NCBI GenBank assembly: GCA_040905245.1
Contig: JBBDRX010000076.1
Coordinates: 1-31,020 of the forward strand
Source: JBBDRX01 sp040905245
Lineage (GTDB): Bacteria; Bacteroidota; Rhodothermia; Balneolales; Balneolaceae
DNA: 31,020 nucleotides
Reading direction: 5' to 3'
The position numbers and the translations under genes are program-made. This document shows positions 8,652 to 16,678 of this stretch, one piece after another. How positions within the stretch are numbered: the first letter of the stretch is position 1; each line of letters begins with the position of its first letter. The notes beneath the pieces were generated by a model, which did no database searches, had not been told where the DNA came from, and saw only the letters and a list, made by a program, of their open reading frames with translations.

Positions 8652-10268
8652 ATGGCAACATTTGAACGTATCATCTCCTGGCTGGAAAACCTGATCTGGA
8701 ACACGCCGGAAGCCCTCCCGGCTATGGTTGTTATCCTGCTGTCGTATGGAATTTACATTACATTCCGTCTGGGATTCATTCAGGTTCGAAAACTTGGACA
8801 CGGCCTCAGGGTCATTACCGGAACGTATGATGACCCGGACGACGATGGGGATATCAACCATTTTCAGGCTCTCAGTACGGCTCTCTCCGCTACTGTTGGA
8901 ATCGGCAATATTGCCGGAGTTGCCCTCGCTATTCACTATGGCGGCCCCGGAGCGCTCTTCTGGATGTGGGTCACAGCCATCCTGGGCATGGCCATCAAGT
9001 TCAGTGAAGTAACGCTTGCCCAGCATTTTCGCATGGTTCATCCCGACAAAAGTGTCTCGGGCGGGCCAATGTACTATATCGAGCAGGGACTTGGCCCTGG
9101 CTGGAAATGGCTCGCCATCGCCTTTTCGGCGGCAGCGGCTATCTGTGCCTTTTTGACCGGAAACGCGGTGCAGGCCAACACGGTGGCCGATGTAATGGCC
9201 AGTGATTTTGACATCCCGGTCGCAGTGACCGGTTTTCTCTCTGCTACCCTGATCGGGTTTGTCATTCTGGGCGGAATTCGGCGAATCGGTTACGTGACCG
9301 CACGACTGGTCCCCTTCATGGGCCTGCTCTATGTTCTGTCCGGACTCATCATTCTGCTTCTCCATTTCGACCAGATTATTCCCTCCCTGATTCTGATTGT
9401 CACCTACGCGTTTGATCCGCAAGCGGGTATTCTGGGTGTCGGGTCCGGTGCATTCATATTTACGTTGAGTTACGGAGTTCAACGGGGACTCTTTTCCAAT
9501 GAAGCCGGCCAGGGTTCTGCACCTATTGCCCACTCTGCGGCACGTACAGATCAGCCGGTCCGAGAGGGCGTGGTGGCTCTGCTGGAACCTCTGATCGATA
9601 CATTGATCGTCTGCACCATCACGGGTCTGGTCATTGTCTCTACCGGAGCCTGGGACATGTATCACAGTGCCTCCGTTGACCCCGGAAGCGGCACCATAGA
9701 CTATATTGCCGAAAGTGAACAGCTGGAATTTGAGGACGGCCTGCCGGTCAATGGAGAGATGCGTCGTTATCAAGTGCCCGTTGATACGCTCTATAGTGAC
9801 CCGGAACAGACGAGGCCTTTCTCCGGAGTAATCGCCGGAATTGGAAGTACCCCTGTGATCCGACTGGAGGATGGCAGCGAACTGAGTCAACTCTATGGAG
9901 GTGTGGTCGAGAATGGAGCTCCTTTGACGGCAAAAGCATTTGAGATCGGGCTCTCTCCCATTCTCCCCGGCGGGGGATTCCTTGTTACCGTAGCCGTACT
10001 ACTGTTTGGAATATCGACATCTATCAGCTGGAGTTACTACGGCGACAGGGCAGCCGAATATCTGTTCGGTAGCCGCTCCATCTTCTGGTACAGGCTCGCG
10101 TTTGTTGCCATGCACTTTTTTGGAGCTGTCGTAACGCTCACAACCGTATGGGCGTTCGGAGATGTCATGCTCGGGCTGATGGCACTGTTTAATATCATTG
10201 CCCTGTTTGGCCTCTCGGGTATCGTTCTCAAACTGACACGAACCTATTTTGAAAATCCGGATGTGTAA
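8652..10268 (+). CDS. Alanine/glycine:cation symporter family (AGCS) protein
   Basis: This 538-residue inner-membrane protein has about ten hydrophobic segments and AGCS (TC 2.A.25) hallmarks: ALSATVGIGNIAGVALAI (77-94), SGGPMYYIEQGLG (136-148), GGIRRIGYVTARLVPFM (207-223), NEAGQGSAPIAHSAA (283-297) and STSISWSYYGDRAAEYLFG near 455-473. Family members import Ala or Gly with Na+ or H+. A polar, mostly acidic segment at about residues 339-425 interrupts the usual layout before the conserved AF(E)IGL stretch; AGCS proteins are usually ~450-490 residues, so this looks like an ~85-residue extra-membrane insertion. The stop codon overlaps the start region of lptC, so translation of the two may be coupled. 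The substrate cannot be set from sequence. Confidence 0.93.
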   Translation: MATFERIISWLENLIWNTPEALPAMVVILLSYGIYITFRLGFIQVRKLGHGLRVITGTYDDPDDDGDINHFQALSTALSATVGIGNIAGVALAIHYGGPGALFWMWVTAILGMAIKFSEVTLAQHFRMVHPDKSVSGGPMYYIEQGLGPGWKWLAIAFSAAAAICAFLTGNAVQANTVADVMASDFDIPVAVTGFLSATLIGFVILGGIRRIGYVTARLVPFMGLLYVLSGLIILLLHFDQIIPSLILIVTYAFDPQAGILGVGSGAFIFTLSYGVQRGLFSNEAGQGSAPIAHSAARTDQPVREGVVALLEPLIDTLIVCTITGLVIVSTGAWDMYHSASVDPGSGTIDYIAESEQLEFEDGLPVNGEMRRYQVPVDTLYSDPEQTRPFSGVIAGIGSTPVIRLEDGSELSQLYGGVVENGAPLTAKAFEIGLSPILPGGGFLVTVAVLLFGISTSISWSYYGDRAAEYLFGSRSIFWYRLAFVAMHFFGAVVTLTTVWAFGDVMLGLMALFNIIALFGLSGIVLKLTRTYFENPDV

Positions 10269-10812
10269 CTGTCCGTTCTTTTGGATACTTCTTCTACTGC
10301 TGCTATCTGCCTGTGGTGAGTTGTCCGAACACGAGGCGGAACAGGTACGATCGACCCTGCAGGATTCGCTTTTGACAACCACAGAGAGCTGGGATATCGA
10401 TATGCAGCTGATGGAACAGGGGCAACGCCGAGTTCTTCTGCAGGGCAGATATGCCATCGACTACACGGAGAAGAATGAAGACCGGGAGACCCATATACAG
10501 GGCCCGGTCTATATACAGATTTACGATTCCACCGGAACACTCGAATCGGAAGCCTGGAGCCAGCGGGCAATCTACCGACAGGAGAGCCGTGAATTTGAGC
10601 TCTTCGATTCTGTCCGGGTAGAAACAGCTACTGACCGAAGACTTCTGAGCAGCTATCTTCACTGGTTCGAAGAGACCGGCCAGATCCGTTCGAACCGGCA
10701 TGTGACTATCATCACTCCGTCGGACAGTATCAGTGGCAGCGGTTTCGAAGGAAAAAGTGATCTCTCCAGCTATACAATCACAGACCCGCGGGGCCGGGTC
10801 ATTGTGGATTGA
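10249..10812 (+). CDS. lptC: LPS export ABC transporter periplasmic component LptC (lipoprotein type)
   Basis: This ~187-residue protein has a lipoprotein signal: a run of Leu followed by LLSAC, with Cys22 as the lipidated residue. The body contains a single beta-rich LptC-like domain. LptC receives lipopolysaccharide from the LptB2FG transporter and passes it to LptA. The TTG at 10249 is chosen because it gives an n-region with Lys and Arg (MKIRM); an ATG at 10261 is the alternative, giving an uncharged n-region. Either start overlaps the symporter stop (8 bases from the ATG, 20 from the TTG). The OstA-like gene follows after 14 bases, which supports the assignment because LptC and LptA-type genes are usually adjacent. 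E. coli LptC is membrane-anchored by a helix; lipid anchoring is common in Bacteroidota-type LptC. Start is uncertain, family fairly sure. Confidence 0.83.
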   Translation: MKIRMCNCPFFWILLLLLLSACGELSEHEAEQVRSTLQDSLLTTTESWDIDMQLMEQGQRRVLLQGRYAIDYTEKNEDRETHIQGPVYIQIYDSTGTLESEAWSQRAIYRQESREFELFDSVRVETATDRRLLSSYLHWFEETGQIRSNRHVTIITPSDSISGSGFEGKSDLSSYTITDPRGRVIVD

Positions 10813-10826
10813 GGCCCGAACCGGAT

Positions 10827-12242
10827 ATGAATCGAACCAAACTGATTGTACTACTACTCATCACCGGGCTTCACCTGCCGGTGAACAATGCCCTGGCACA
10901 AGAGCAGATTTCCATTCTCAATGCAGAACGGGCAGAGGGGGGAACCGTCAACGGCGAACGAGTTCGGAAGCTACTCGGTAATGTCCGCCTTTCCGGGGAA
11001 TCGATGGCCATGGAGGCCGACAGTGCCTATCAATACGAATCACAAAATCGCATTGACGCTTTCAATATTCGGATCGATACTGAACAAGAGACCATATGGG
11101 CCGATACACTCTATTATAACACCCTTTCCGACCTCAGCCGGTTTCGCGGACGGGTCATCTTCTCCACCGAAAATCACCGGCTGTTCAGCCAGTCCGTCGA
11201 TTTTGACAGTGTGATGGACCTGGCCATTTTTCACACCCCGGTTCGATTCGAAGACAAACAGGGAGTTCTTCTGGCCGATTCAGGTCACTACTTCCAGGAA
11301 CGGGAGATGGGTGTATTCCGGGGGGATGTCCAACTGGCAGACTCCAGTCAGTATCTGGAGGCAGATTCCCTGTATATGGATCGTCGAAATGAACATTACC
11401 AGCTGTTCAGCCGGGTTTATGCCAACGACTTTGAAGAGAAGGTGACGCTGGCAGGTGACTACCTGGAGGCAGACTCCAGCGGGGAACGCTACCTGGAGGG
11501 AGAGGCCTGGATGATGCAAGTCAACGAATCAGGGGCAGACACAACCCACCTGAATGCACATACCATTCATCTCACCGAAATCGACACAACCGACTATATT
11601 GATGCAGTCGGTAACATTCGTATCCGGGGCCGGGACTATTCGGCGATTGCCGACACCGCTCACTATCGAAGTGACTTCGAACAGTTTCGCCTGATCTCTG
11701 AACCAATCATCTGGCAGAAACGAATCCAGCTGACTGGGCCCTATATCGAAATCCTGTTCCGGGACGACGAAATTCACCACCTGAACTCCCATCCACGCCC
11801 CATCGTGGTCATGGAAGACAGCCTCACCGGACGGTTCAACCAGATGAGAGGAGATACACTTCACGCCTGGTTTGAAAGTGGCGAAATCGACAGAATCACT
11901 GTTTTTAACAACAGCGAACTGATCTTCCATCTGAAGGATGAGGAAGAAAATCCCGACGGGTTGATCCAGCTCATTGCCAACGGACCGTCAACCATTGAAT
12001 TTTTGAATGGAGAACCCGAACAGTTCAAAGCCGAACAGAATGTAGACGGATCGCACCTCCCGGAAGAGCCCGAAAATATAAACCGACGACTGTCAAACTT
12101 CAGATGGGATCCCGATCTGCGTCCGGAACAACCGGAAATACAAGTACCGAGATTACCGGAGATACCCGAAGAGTTACCGTTCGAACCCGGTGATCGCTAT
12201 CTGAGGTATCTGGAACAACAGGGAGAGAACGGTGAATCCTAA
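10827..12242 (+). CDS. OstA/LptA-like LPS transport protein
   Basis: The 471-residue product has a Sec signal peptide (MNRTKLIVLLLITGLHLPVN, likely cleaved after NALA). The mature part is made of repeated OstA-like beta-strand units: RKLLGNVRLSG, AIFHTPVRFEDKQG, MGVFRGDVQLADSSQYLEAD, and YIDAVGNIRIRGRDYSAIAD. This is the beta-jellyroll type that forms the periplasmic LPS bridge in LptA and the N-terminus of LptD. The protein is far longer than E. coli LptA (~185 residues), as is usual for the OstA-like proteins of Bacteroidota. The C-terminal ~70 residues are Pro- and Glu-rich with repeated PE(I/L)P-type motifs and look disordered. An in-frame TTG at 10809 exists, but the ATG at 10827 gives a proper signal peptide. 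Its stop codon overlaps that of the convergent permease gene. It may stand in for LptA, or for an LptA-like adaptor to LptD. Confidence 0.86.
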   Translation: MNRTKLIVLLLITGLHLPVNNALAQEQISILNAERAEGGTVNGERVRKLLGNVRLSGESMAMEADSAYQYESQNRIDAFNIRIDTEQETIWADTLYYNTLSDLSRFRGRVIFSTENHRLFSQSVDFDSVMDLAIFHTPVRFEDKQGVLLADSGHYFQEREMGVFRGDVQLADSSQYLEADSLYMDRRNEHYQLFSRVYANDFEEKVTLAGDYLEADSSGERYLEGEAWMMQVNESGADTTHLNAHTIHLTEIDTTDYIDAVGNIRIRGRDYSAIADTAHYRSDFEQFRLISEPIIWQKRIQLTGPYIEILFRDDEIHHLNSHPRPIVVMEDSLTGRFNQMRGDTLHAWFESGEIDRITVFNNSELIFHLKDEEENPDGLIQLIANGPSTIEFLNGEPEQFKAEQNVDGSHLPEEPENINRRLSNFRWDPDLRPEQPEIQVPRLPEIPEELPFEPGDRYLRYLEQQGENGES

Positions 12243-13384
12243 CCCGACTGCGACTCCGATGATGCCGCTGCCTGCTGCCCCAGTTCGCTAATGCGGCGGG
12301 CCAGCGGCCCTTTCCGGGAGTGCATCCCGGATGGAACCCTTCCAAGCAGAAATCCGTACGGCCGCAAAGAGTCAAATTCATCAAAAATCACTTTGAGCAT
12401 CGCTCCCATCGGGATAAAGAGAATCATCCCCGCAAGACCCCAGATCTGGGCTCCCACAAAAAGGAGAAAAAGTGTCATCAGAGCATTCATACTCACTTTG
12501 CTCCCGACGATTACCGGAGTAAAAAGATTGCCTTCAAAGAGCTGAATCACATAAAAAGAGATCACAATGATAAAAGGATAGAGCAGGGAATCCATCGTCA
12601 ACAGCGCGTAAACCGTCGGGAAAATGGAGCCAAAGATGGGCCCAAGGAACGGGATCACATTGAGCATGGCCGCAAAAATTCCGAAAAACAGATAGTGGTT
12701 GACTCCGACCATCCACAACATAAACGTGTCAATGACCGCCAAAATCATGATCACAATAATTACACCGGTGATATACTGCTGAATCACCTCTGTGATGTTC
12801 TGAAAGATTCGGGTAGCACGCTCCAGCTGTTCGTCCCCACCGCGCCCGAACGCCTGAAGCAAAAACTCTTGAAGAAAATTTCGGAAGATGAGCATCAAAA
12901 AGAGATAGATCGGTACCAGAAATACAGCCGTCAATACTGATGCCGCACTGGCCAGCCCCCTTCTCAACGAGTCCACATTATCCCTGAACAGGGCAATCAG
13001 GCGATCTTCCAGACTATTGAACTCAATCAACATCTCCATTCCGAACCAGGTCGAGAGGAGTGTTTCAGTTTCGTCCAGGAGCTCACGAAATCGCTGCTCA
13101 ATCAGATCGAGATCTTCGACAAACTCCAGAATCTGCGTATAGAAAAGAAATCCGATCCCCACGAGAATCAGCCCGACCCCCAAAATCACAAAAAGGGCCG
13201 ACAAGACCCGCGGAATCCGGTATCGCTCCAGCCAGTTACAGAGAGGACTCAACAGGATCGCAAAAAAGATGGCAAACAAAAGAGGCAGGAGCACACTCTT
13301 GGCCAGTATCATGCTGTAAACAGTCAACATGATCGCGATCAACACAACCGTATAGGTCACATACCATTTCTCTTTGTATAGCAT
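12239..13384 (-). CDS. AI-2E family transporter (PerM/TqsA-like permease)
   Basis: This 381-residue membrane protein has the AI-2E family pattern: two hydrophobic segments at the N-terminus (about 10-48), a third near 60-82, a ~70-residue amphipathic region with DLIEQRFRELL, then four to five segments with the conserved block NVIPFLGPIFGSIFP (242-256) and PVIVGSKVSMNALMTLF further on. Members are oligomeric inner-membrane permeases; characterised ones export autoinducer-2, move Na+/H+ or are of unknown substrate, so no specific function is claimed. The C-terminal ~40 residues are polar and cytoplasmic. Its TAG stop shares bases with the TAA of the convergent OstA-like gene. It is the last gene of a possible prfA-led run, with 33 bases between it and the short ORF upstream. 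Confidence 0.93.
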   Translation of the reverse strand: MLYKEKWYVTYTVVLIAIMLTVYSMILAKSVLLPLLFAIFFAILLSPLCNWLERYRIPRVLSALFVILGVGLILVGIGFLFYTQILEFVEDLDLIEQRFRELLDETETLLSTWFGMEMLIEFNSLEDRLIALFRDNVDSLRRGLASAASVLTAVFLVPIYLFLMLIFRNFLQEFLLQAFGRGGDEQLERATRIFQNITEVIQQYITGVIIVIMILAVIDTFMLWMVGVNHYLFFGIFAAMLNVIPFLGPIFGSIFPTVYALLTMDSLLYPFIIVISFYVIQLFEGNLFTPVIVGSKVSMNALMTLFLLFVGAQIWGLAGMILFIPMGAMLKVIFDEFDSLRPYGFLLGRVPSGMHSRKGPLARRISELGQQAAASSESQSG

Positions 13385-13417
13385 TGGGTAGCAGTTCGGG
13401 CCGTTAGAGGCTACTGA

Positions 13418-13609
13418 CTAATCACCAAACATCTCTTCGTAATCCGCAATTGCAGCATTCACAACTTCAGGCGGATTTTCGCCTACTTCAAGCCCATGCC
13501 ACGGGTGAGGACGCCATCGATAAAAAGGGTTCGGAAAGTTCACTTCTCGGTTCACTCCGGTTTCAACATTGCAGGTTACATACCCTGTCAATGATAACCG
13601 TTTTACCAT
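13418..13609 (-). pseudogene. Short ORF resembling a shortened soluble inorganic pyrophosphatase
   Basis: The 63-codon frame sits between prfA and the AI-2E gene with 31- and 33-base gaps. Residues 24-52 (NFPNPFYRWRPHPWHGLEVG then ENPPEVVNA) look like the N-terminus of a family I inorganic pyrophosphatase, in which HPWHG is followed by VVNA and then an (F/Y)IEI strand. Here that strand and the catalytic domain (about 150-200 residues) are missing; the frame goes straight to AIADYEEMFGD, which in turn resembles the C-terminal end of such enzymes. None of the catalytic Asp, Glu or Lys residues remain, so no activity is expected. An internal deletion joining the two ends would explain it. It could instead be a real small protein of unknown role. 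ATG at 13609 has no ribosome site; GTG codons at 13555 and 13543 are alternatives. The family resemblance is from memory of motifs. Confidence 0.5.
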
Positions 13610-13640
13610 AAAAATGCTTGGCGGAATCGCATCAGAATGC

Positions 13641-14720
13641 TTACGACTCCATGACTGCGTTCAGCTTTTCAAGATTGTCCTGAACTCTCAATGCCTGGAT
13701 CACTTCCCCCACATCTCCCTTCAGAATTGCATCCAGATTGTAGAGTGTCAGGTTGATCCGGTGATCTGTCAACCGCCCCTGGGGAAAGTTATAGGTTCGG
13801 ATTTTGGCACTGCGATCTCCTGTAGAAACCTGGCTTTTCCGTTCGGCCGCCCGTGCCGAACGCTGCTCTTCAAGCTGAATATCATAGAGCCGGGAACGAA
13901 GCATGGAGAGCGCCTTGTCCTTATTTTTATGCTGTGATCGCTCCTCCTGACACTCCACCACCAGCCCGGTCGGCTCATGCGTCAATCGAATTGCGGAATC
14001 GGTTTTGTTCACGTGCTGACCACCCGCCCCGCTGGAGCGAAACGTATCCACCCTGATGTCCGACATATCCAGATGTACATCGACCTCTTCTGCTTCGGGA
14101 AGGACTGCAACCGTTGCCGCAGAGGTATGGACACGTCCCTGTGACTCGGTTTCAGGGACACGCTGAACCCTGTGGACACCACTCTCGTACTTCATCTCAC
14201 CGTATACGTTTTCTCCCTTCAGGCCAAAAACAATCTCTTTGAACCCTCCCATGTCTCCTTCATGAACGGTAAGCATCTCCATTTTCCACCCCTTTGTATC
14301 TGCATAGCGTCGATACATCTCAAAAAGATCTCCGGCAAACAGGGCCGCTTCGTCCCCGCCTGTCCCGGAACGGATCTCCACAATACAGTTACGGGAATCT
14401 TCCGGGTCCTTCGGAATCAGCTTGAACTTCAACGCCTCCTCGAGCTCCTGAAGCTCCTGCTTCATCTCCTTGCTCTCTTCCCGCGCCATCTCCGCCAATT
14501 CAGGGTCCACTCCCGATTCGATCAGTCCGCGATTGCCCTCCAGGTTCTTCCGAAGTTCCTTCCATCGCGCAAAATCTTCTACAAGTTCCTTCAGGCGGGT
14601 ATGTTCGATCGTCAGCTCGCGATACTCGTCCGGCCGGTCATAGATCGACGGATCGGCCATCGCCTGCATCAGCTCCTCGTACCGTTCCCTGACCTGCTCC
14701 AGTTTTGCTTCAATATCCAT
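13641..14720 (-). CDS. prfA: Peptide chain release factor 1
   Basis: The 359-residue protein matches class I release factors throughout. Domain 1 is a helical bundle (1-100), followed by the RF signature RSGTGGDEAALFAGDLF (117-133). The codon-recognition tripeptide is P-E-T at 189-191 within HRVQRVPETESQGR, the PxT form that reads UAA and UAG; RF2 has SPF there. The catalytic GGQ lies at 233-235 in SSGAGGQHVNKTDSA and triggers peptide release in the ribosomal peptidyl-transferase centre. Length is normal (~360). The Gln of GGQ is normally methylated by PrmC, which is not in this window. The gene diverges from purK with 149 bases between starts; on the minus strand a TATCTTTC (14750-14743) lies 22 bases before the ATG and may be the -7 promoter element. 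Confidence 0.97.
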   Translation of the reverse strand: MDIEAKLEQVRERYEELMQAMADPSIYDRPDEYRELTIEHTRLKELVEDFARWKELRKNLEGNRGLIESGVDPELAEMAREESKEMKQELQELEEALKFKLIPKDPEDSRNCIVEIRSGTGGDEAALFAGDLFEMYRRYADTKGWKMEMLTVHEGDMGGFKEIVFGLKGENVYGEMKYESGVHRVQRVPETESQGRVHTSAATVAVLPEAEEVDVHLDMSDIRVDTFRSSGAGGQHVNKTDSAIRLTHEPTGLVVECQEERSQHKNKDKALSMLRSRLYDIQLEEQRSARAAERKSQVSTGDRSAKIRTYNFPQGRLTDHRINLTLYNLDAILKGDVGEVIQALRVQDNLEKLNAVMES

Positions 14721-14869
14721 AATTTCCGATTCGGTTCATCCCGAAAGATAGAAAAACCACAACGTAAAGCAGAAGAAGAACCGTAAAAAAAGTCGGGTGA
14801 GGAAAGCGACAGCTGAAATTTGTACCTTTCCACTGATCTGTTCCAAAGACGACCTGCGGAACACTGCAA
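14721..14869. promoter_or_regulatory. Divergent promoter region prfA / purK
   Basis: This 149-base stretch separates the two starts. Each side has a TANNTTTC sequence close to the Bacteroidota -7 consensus TANNTTTG: TATCTTTC on the minus strand (14750-14743) for prfA and TACCTTTC on the plus strand (14823-14830) for purK. No correctly spaced TTTG -33 element was found for either, so the assignment is tentative. Confidence 0.35.
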
Positions 14870-16063
14870 ATGAGATTATTTGAACCCAAACCTGACAATA
14901 CCAACGTGTCCAATCCGCTGCGAGCCGATTTCAAACTTGGATTTCTGGGAGCCGGCCAATTGGCCAGAATGACCGCTCTTCAGGCTTTTCGATACGGAAT
15001 TCAGGTCCGGGTTTTCTCGGACCGGCAAGAGACCGAACCCGTCCAGCTGATCACTCCCCACAGTACAACCGGCTCGTTCGGCCATGTCGAACAGATGGTC
15101 GAATTTGCAGCAGGCTGCGATGTAGTAACACTGGAAAACGAGTTTATCGACTCCGAAATTCTCCGACAGGTACAGTCGCAAAGCGGCACCCCCATCCACC
15201 CCTCTCCGGAGTGTTTTGCCCGAATCGAAAACAAACGGATCGAAAAAGAGACCTTTGAATCTGCCGGAATCCCGGTGGCCCCCTGGCGGGTAATCGCCCA
15301 TCCCGACGATCTTGAAGATTTCGGCCGGGAACACAGCTGGCCCTTTCTGCTGAAATCGTCCAAGGGAGGATATGACGGATACGGAAACAAAACCGTCAGA
15401 ACACCGGAAGACGCCCTCGAGGCGTTTCGGGTACTCGGAGGCAGCGATGGCCACGAAATTCTGGCCGAGGCATTCGTAGAGTTCACCCATGAACTGGCTG
15501 TACAAGTCGCACAAAACCAGAGCGGCAGCGCGGTATATCCCTGCTGCGAAACTGTCCAGGAGAACCATATATGTGTCGCAGTCCGGACACCGGCTCCTGT
15601 CTCCGACGAGATTCAAAAACGTGCGCAGGAGATGGCGGTTGCCGCGGCAAAAGCGATCGACGGAACCGGGATTTTTGCATTTGAACTCTTTTTGAAACCG
15701 GACGGCAGCCTTGTATTGAACGAATCGGCTCCCCGTCCGCACAATTCCGGCCACTACACCATCGAAGGGTGTATTACATCTCAGTTCGAGAATCACTTGC
15801 GTGCCGTTCTCGGCCTTCCGCTCGGGCCCACGGACCTTCGGACGCCGGCTGTGGTCATGGCCAACCTGCTGGGTACTCATAACCGGCCGGCCGAGGTAGA
15901 AGCTCCTCCGGAGGTTCTCTCGTCCAGAGACACACATCTTCATGTCTATGGAAAACTTCATAGCAAGACAGGCCGGAAAATGGGCCATCTCACGCTGCTT
16001 GGGGATGAACCGGAACAACTGTACAAAAAGGCACGACAAATGGCCGACACCATACGCATATGA
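14870..16063 (+). CDS. purK: 5-(carboxyamino)imidazole ribonucleotide synthase
   Basis: This 397-residue ATP-grasp enzyme makes N5-CAIR from AIR, bicarbonate and ATP in purine synthesis. The N-terminal Rossmann-like domain has KLGFLGAGQLARM (22-34), and LENEF (88-92) matches the family. The ATP-grasp core has PFLLKSSKGGYDGYGNK (158-174), the YPCCE region, and the late motif NESAPRPHNSGHYTIEG that completes the metal and substrate site. It carries about 20 residues before the usual start of the fold (FEPKPDNTNVSNPLRAD); no internal Met gives a shorter start, so ATG 14870 is kept. purE follows after 99 bases, and PurE uses the product, so the two form a functional pair. Confidence 0.96.
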   Translation: MRLFEPKPDNTNVSNPLRADFKLGFLGAGQLARMTALQAFRYGIQVRVFSDRQETEPVQLITPHSTTGSFGHVEQMVEFAAGCDVVTLENEFIDSEILRQVQSQSGTPIHPSPECFARIENKRIEKETFESAGIPVAPWRVIAHPDDLEDFGREHSWPFLLKSSKGGYDGYGNKTVRTPEDALEAFRVLGGSDGHEILAEAFVEFTHELAVQVAQNQSGSAVYPCCETVQENHICVAVRTPAPVSDEIQKRAQEMAVAAAKAIDGTGIFAFELFLKPDGSLVLNESAPRPHNSGHYTIEGCITSQFENHLRAVLGLPLGPTDLRTPAVVMANLLGTHNRPAEVEAPPEVLSSRDTHLHVYGKLHSKTGRKMGHLTLLGDEPEQLYKKARQMADTIRI

Positions 16064-16077
16064 CAAGGATCCGGATT

Positions 16078-16109
16078 GCCGGCCGTTAACTTGGCCGGTG
16101 TACACCAAG
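16078..16109 (+). promoter_or_regulatory. Overlapping inverted repeats between purK and purE
   Basis: CCGGCC (16079-16084) pairs with GGCCGG (16093-16098), extended by a G-T pair, around an 8-base loop. It overlaps a perfect 10-bp palindrome GGTGTACACC (16097-16106) and a CTTGG/CCAAG pair (16090-16094, 16105-16109). The structures exclude each other. There is no T run, so this is not an intrinsic terminator; an mRNA-stability or protein-binding site is possible. Confidence 0.4.
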
Positions 16110-16162
16110 CAGGATAAGTACCCGAACAAACGTAACCGCAATCACAAGACACCAAAAGAAAA

Positions 16163-16651
16163 ATGGCTGACAAACCGATCGTCGGGCTCGTCATGGGAAG
16201 TGACAGTGACTGGCCTACCATGAAAGAGGCAGCAGAGCTGCTGGATCAGTTCCGTGTACCCTATGAGAAGAGAGTCGTATCTGCCCACAGAACGCCGGAC
16301 GATATGGCCGAATACGGACGTTCGGCCAGAGCCCGGGGGCTCAAACTGATTATTGCCGGAGCGGGTGGAGCCGCTCATCTGCCGGGTATGCTGGCCAGTC
16401 ATACCACTCTTCCGGTCATCGGTGTACCGATCAAGACCAGCACACTGAGCGGGCTGGACAGCCTCTACTCCATCGTACAGATGCCGAATGGCATCCCCGT
16501 GGCAACTGTTGCCATCGGAAAAGCACAGAATGCCGGGTTGCTGAGCGTCCGGATGCTCTCCATATCCGATTCCGGTCTGGCAGAAAGACTCGGCCGATAC
16601 CATCAGAATCTTGCCGAAGAGTCTCGAAAAAAGAGCCGGAATCTGACCTGA
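16163..16651 (+). CDS. purE: N5-carboxyaminoimidazole ribonucleotide mutase (class I PurE)
   Basis: The 162-residue protein has the normal length of class I PurE, which converts N5-CAIR to CAIR as an octamer. Visible signatures are GSDSDWPTM (12-20), which binds the phosphate and ribose, SAHRTP (40-45) with the catalytic-region His42, and IAGAGGAAHLPGM (64-76). The mid part IGVPIKTSTLSGLDSLYSIVQMPNGIPVAT is also typical. Presence of PurK just upstream agrees with the class I bacterial route. The leader AAAAGAAAA is purine-rich but not a strict Shine-Dalgarno site. It is convergent with dnaJ across a 135-base gap. Confidence 0.97.
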   Translation: MADKPIVGLVMGSDSDWPTMKEAAELLDQFRVPYEKRVVSAHRTPDDMAEYGRSARARGLKLIIAGAGGAAHLPGMLASHTTLPVIGVPIKTSTLSGLDSLYSIVQMPNGIPVATVAIGKAQNAGLLSVRMLSISDSGLAERLGRYHQNLAEESRKKSRNLT

Positions 16652-16678
16652 TTACCGGAATATTTTTTGCCCGGCTAC

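Noticed and set aside
8595..9890. 431-codon minus-strand open frame
   Set aside because: It is antisense to the recognisable AGCS symporter; its composition (many His, Gln, Asn, Gly, Arg) is typical of a shadow frame.
14876..16141. 421-codon minus-strand open frame over purK
   Set aside because: Fully antisense to purK with its intact motifs; no recognisable protein features.
14870..16651. Purine riboswitch upstream of purK
   Set aside because: The 149-base leader region shows no purine-aptamer-like core and is largely used by a divergent promoter.
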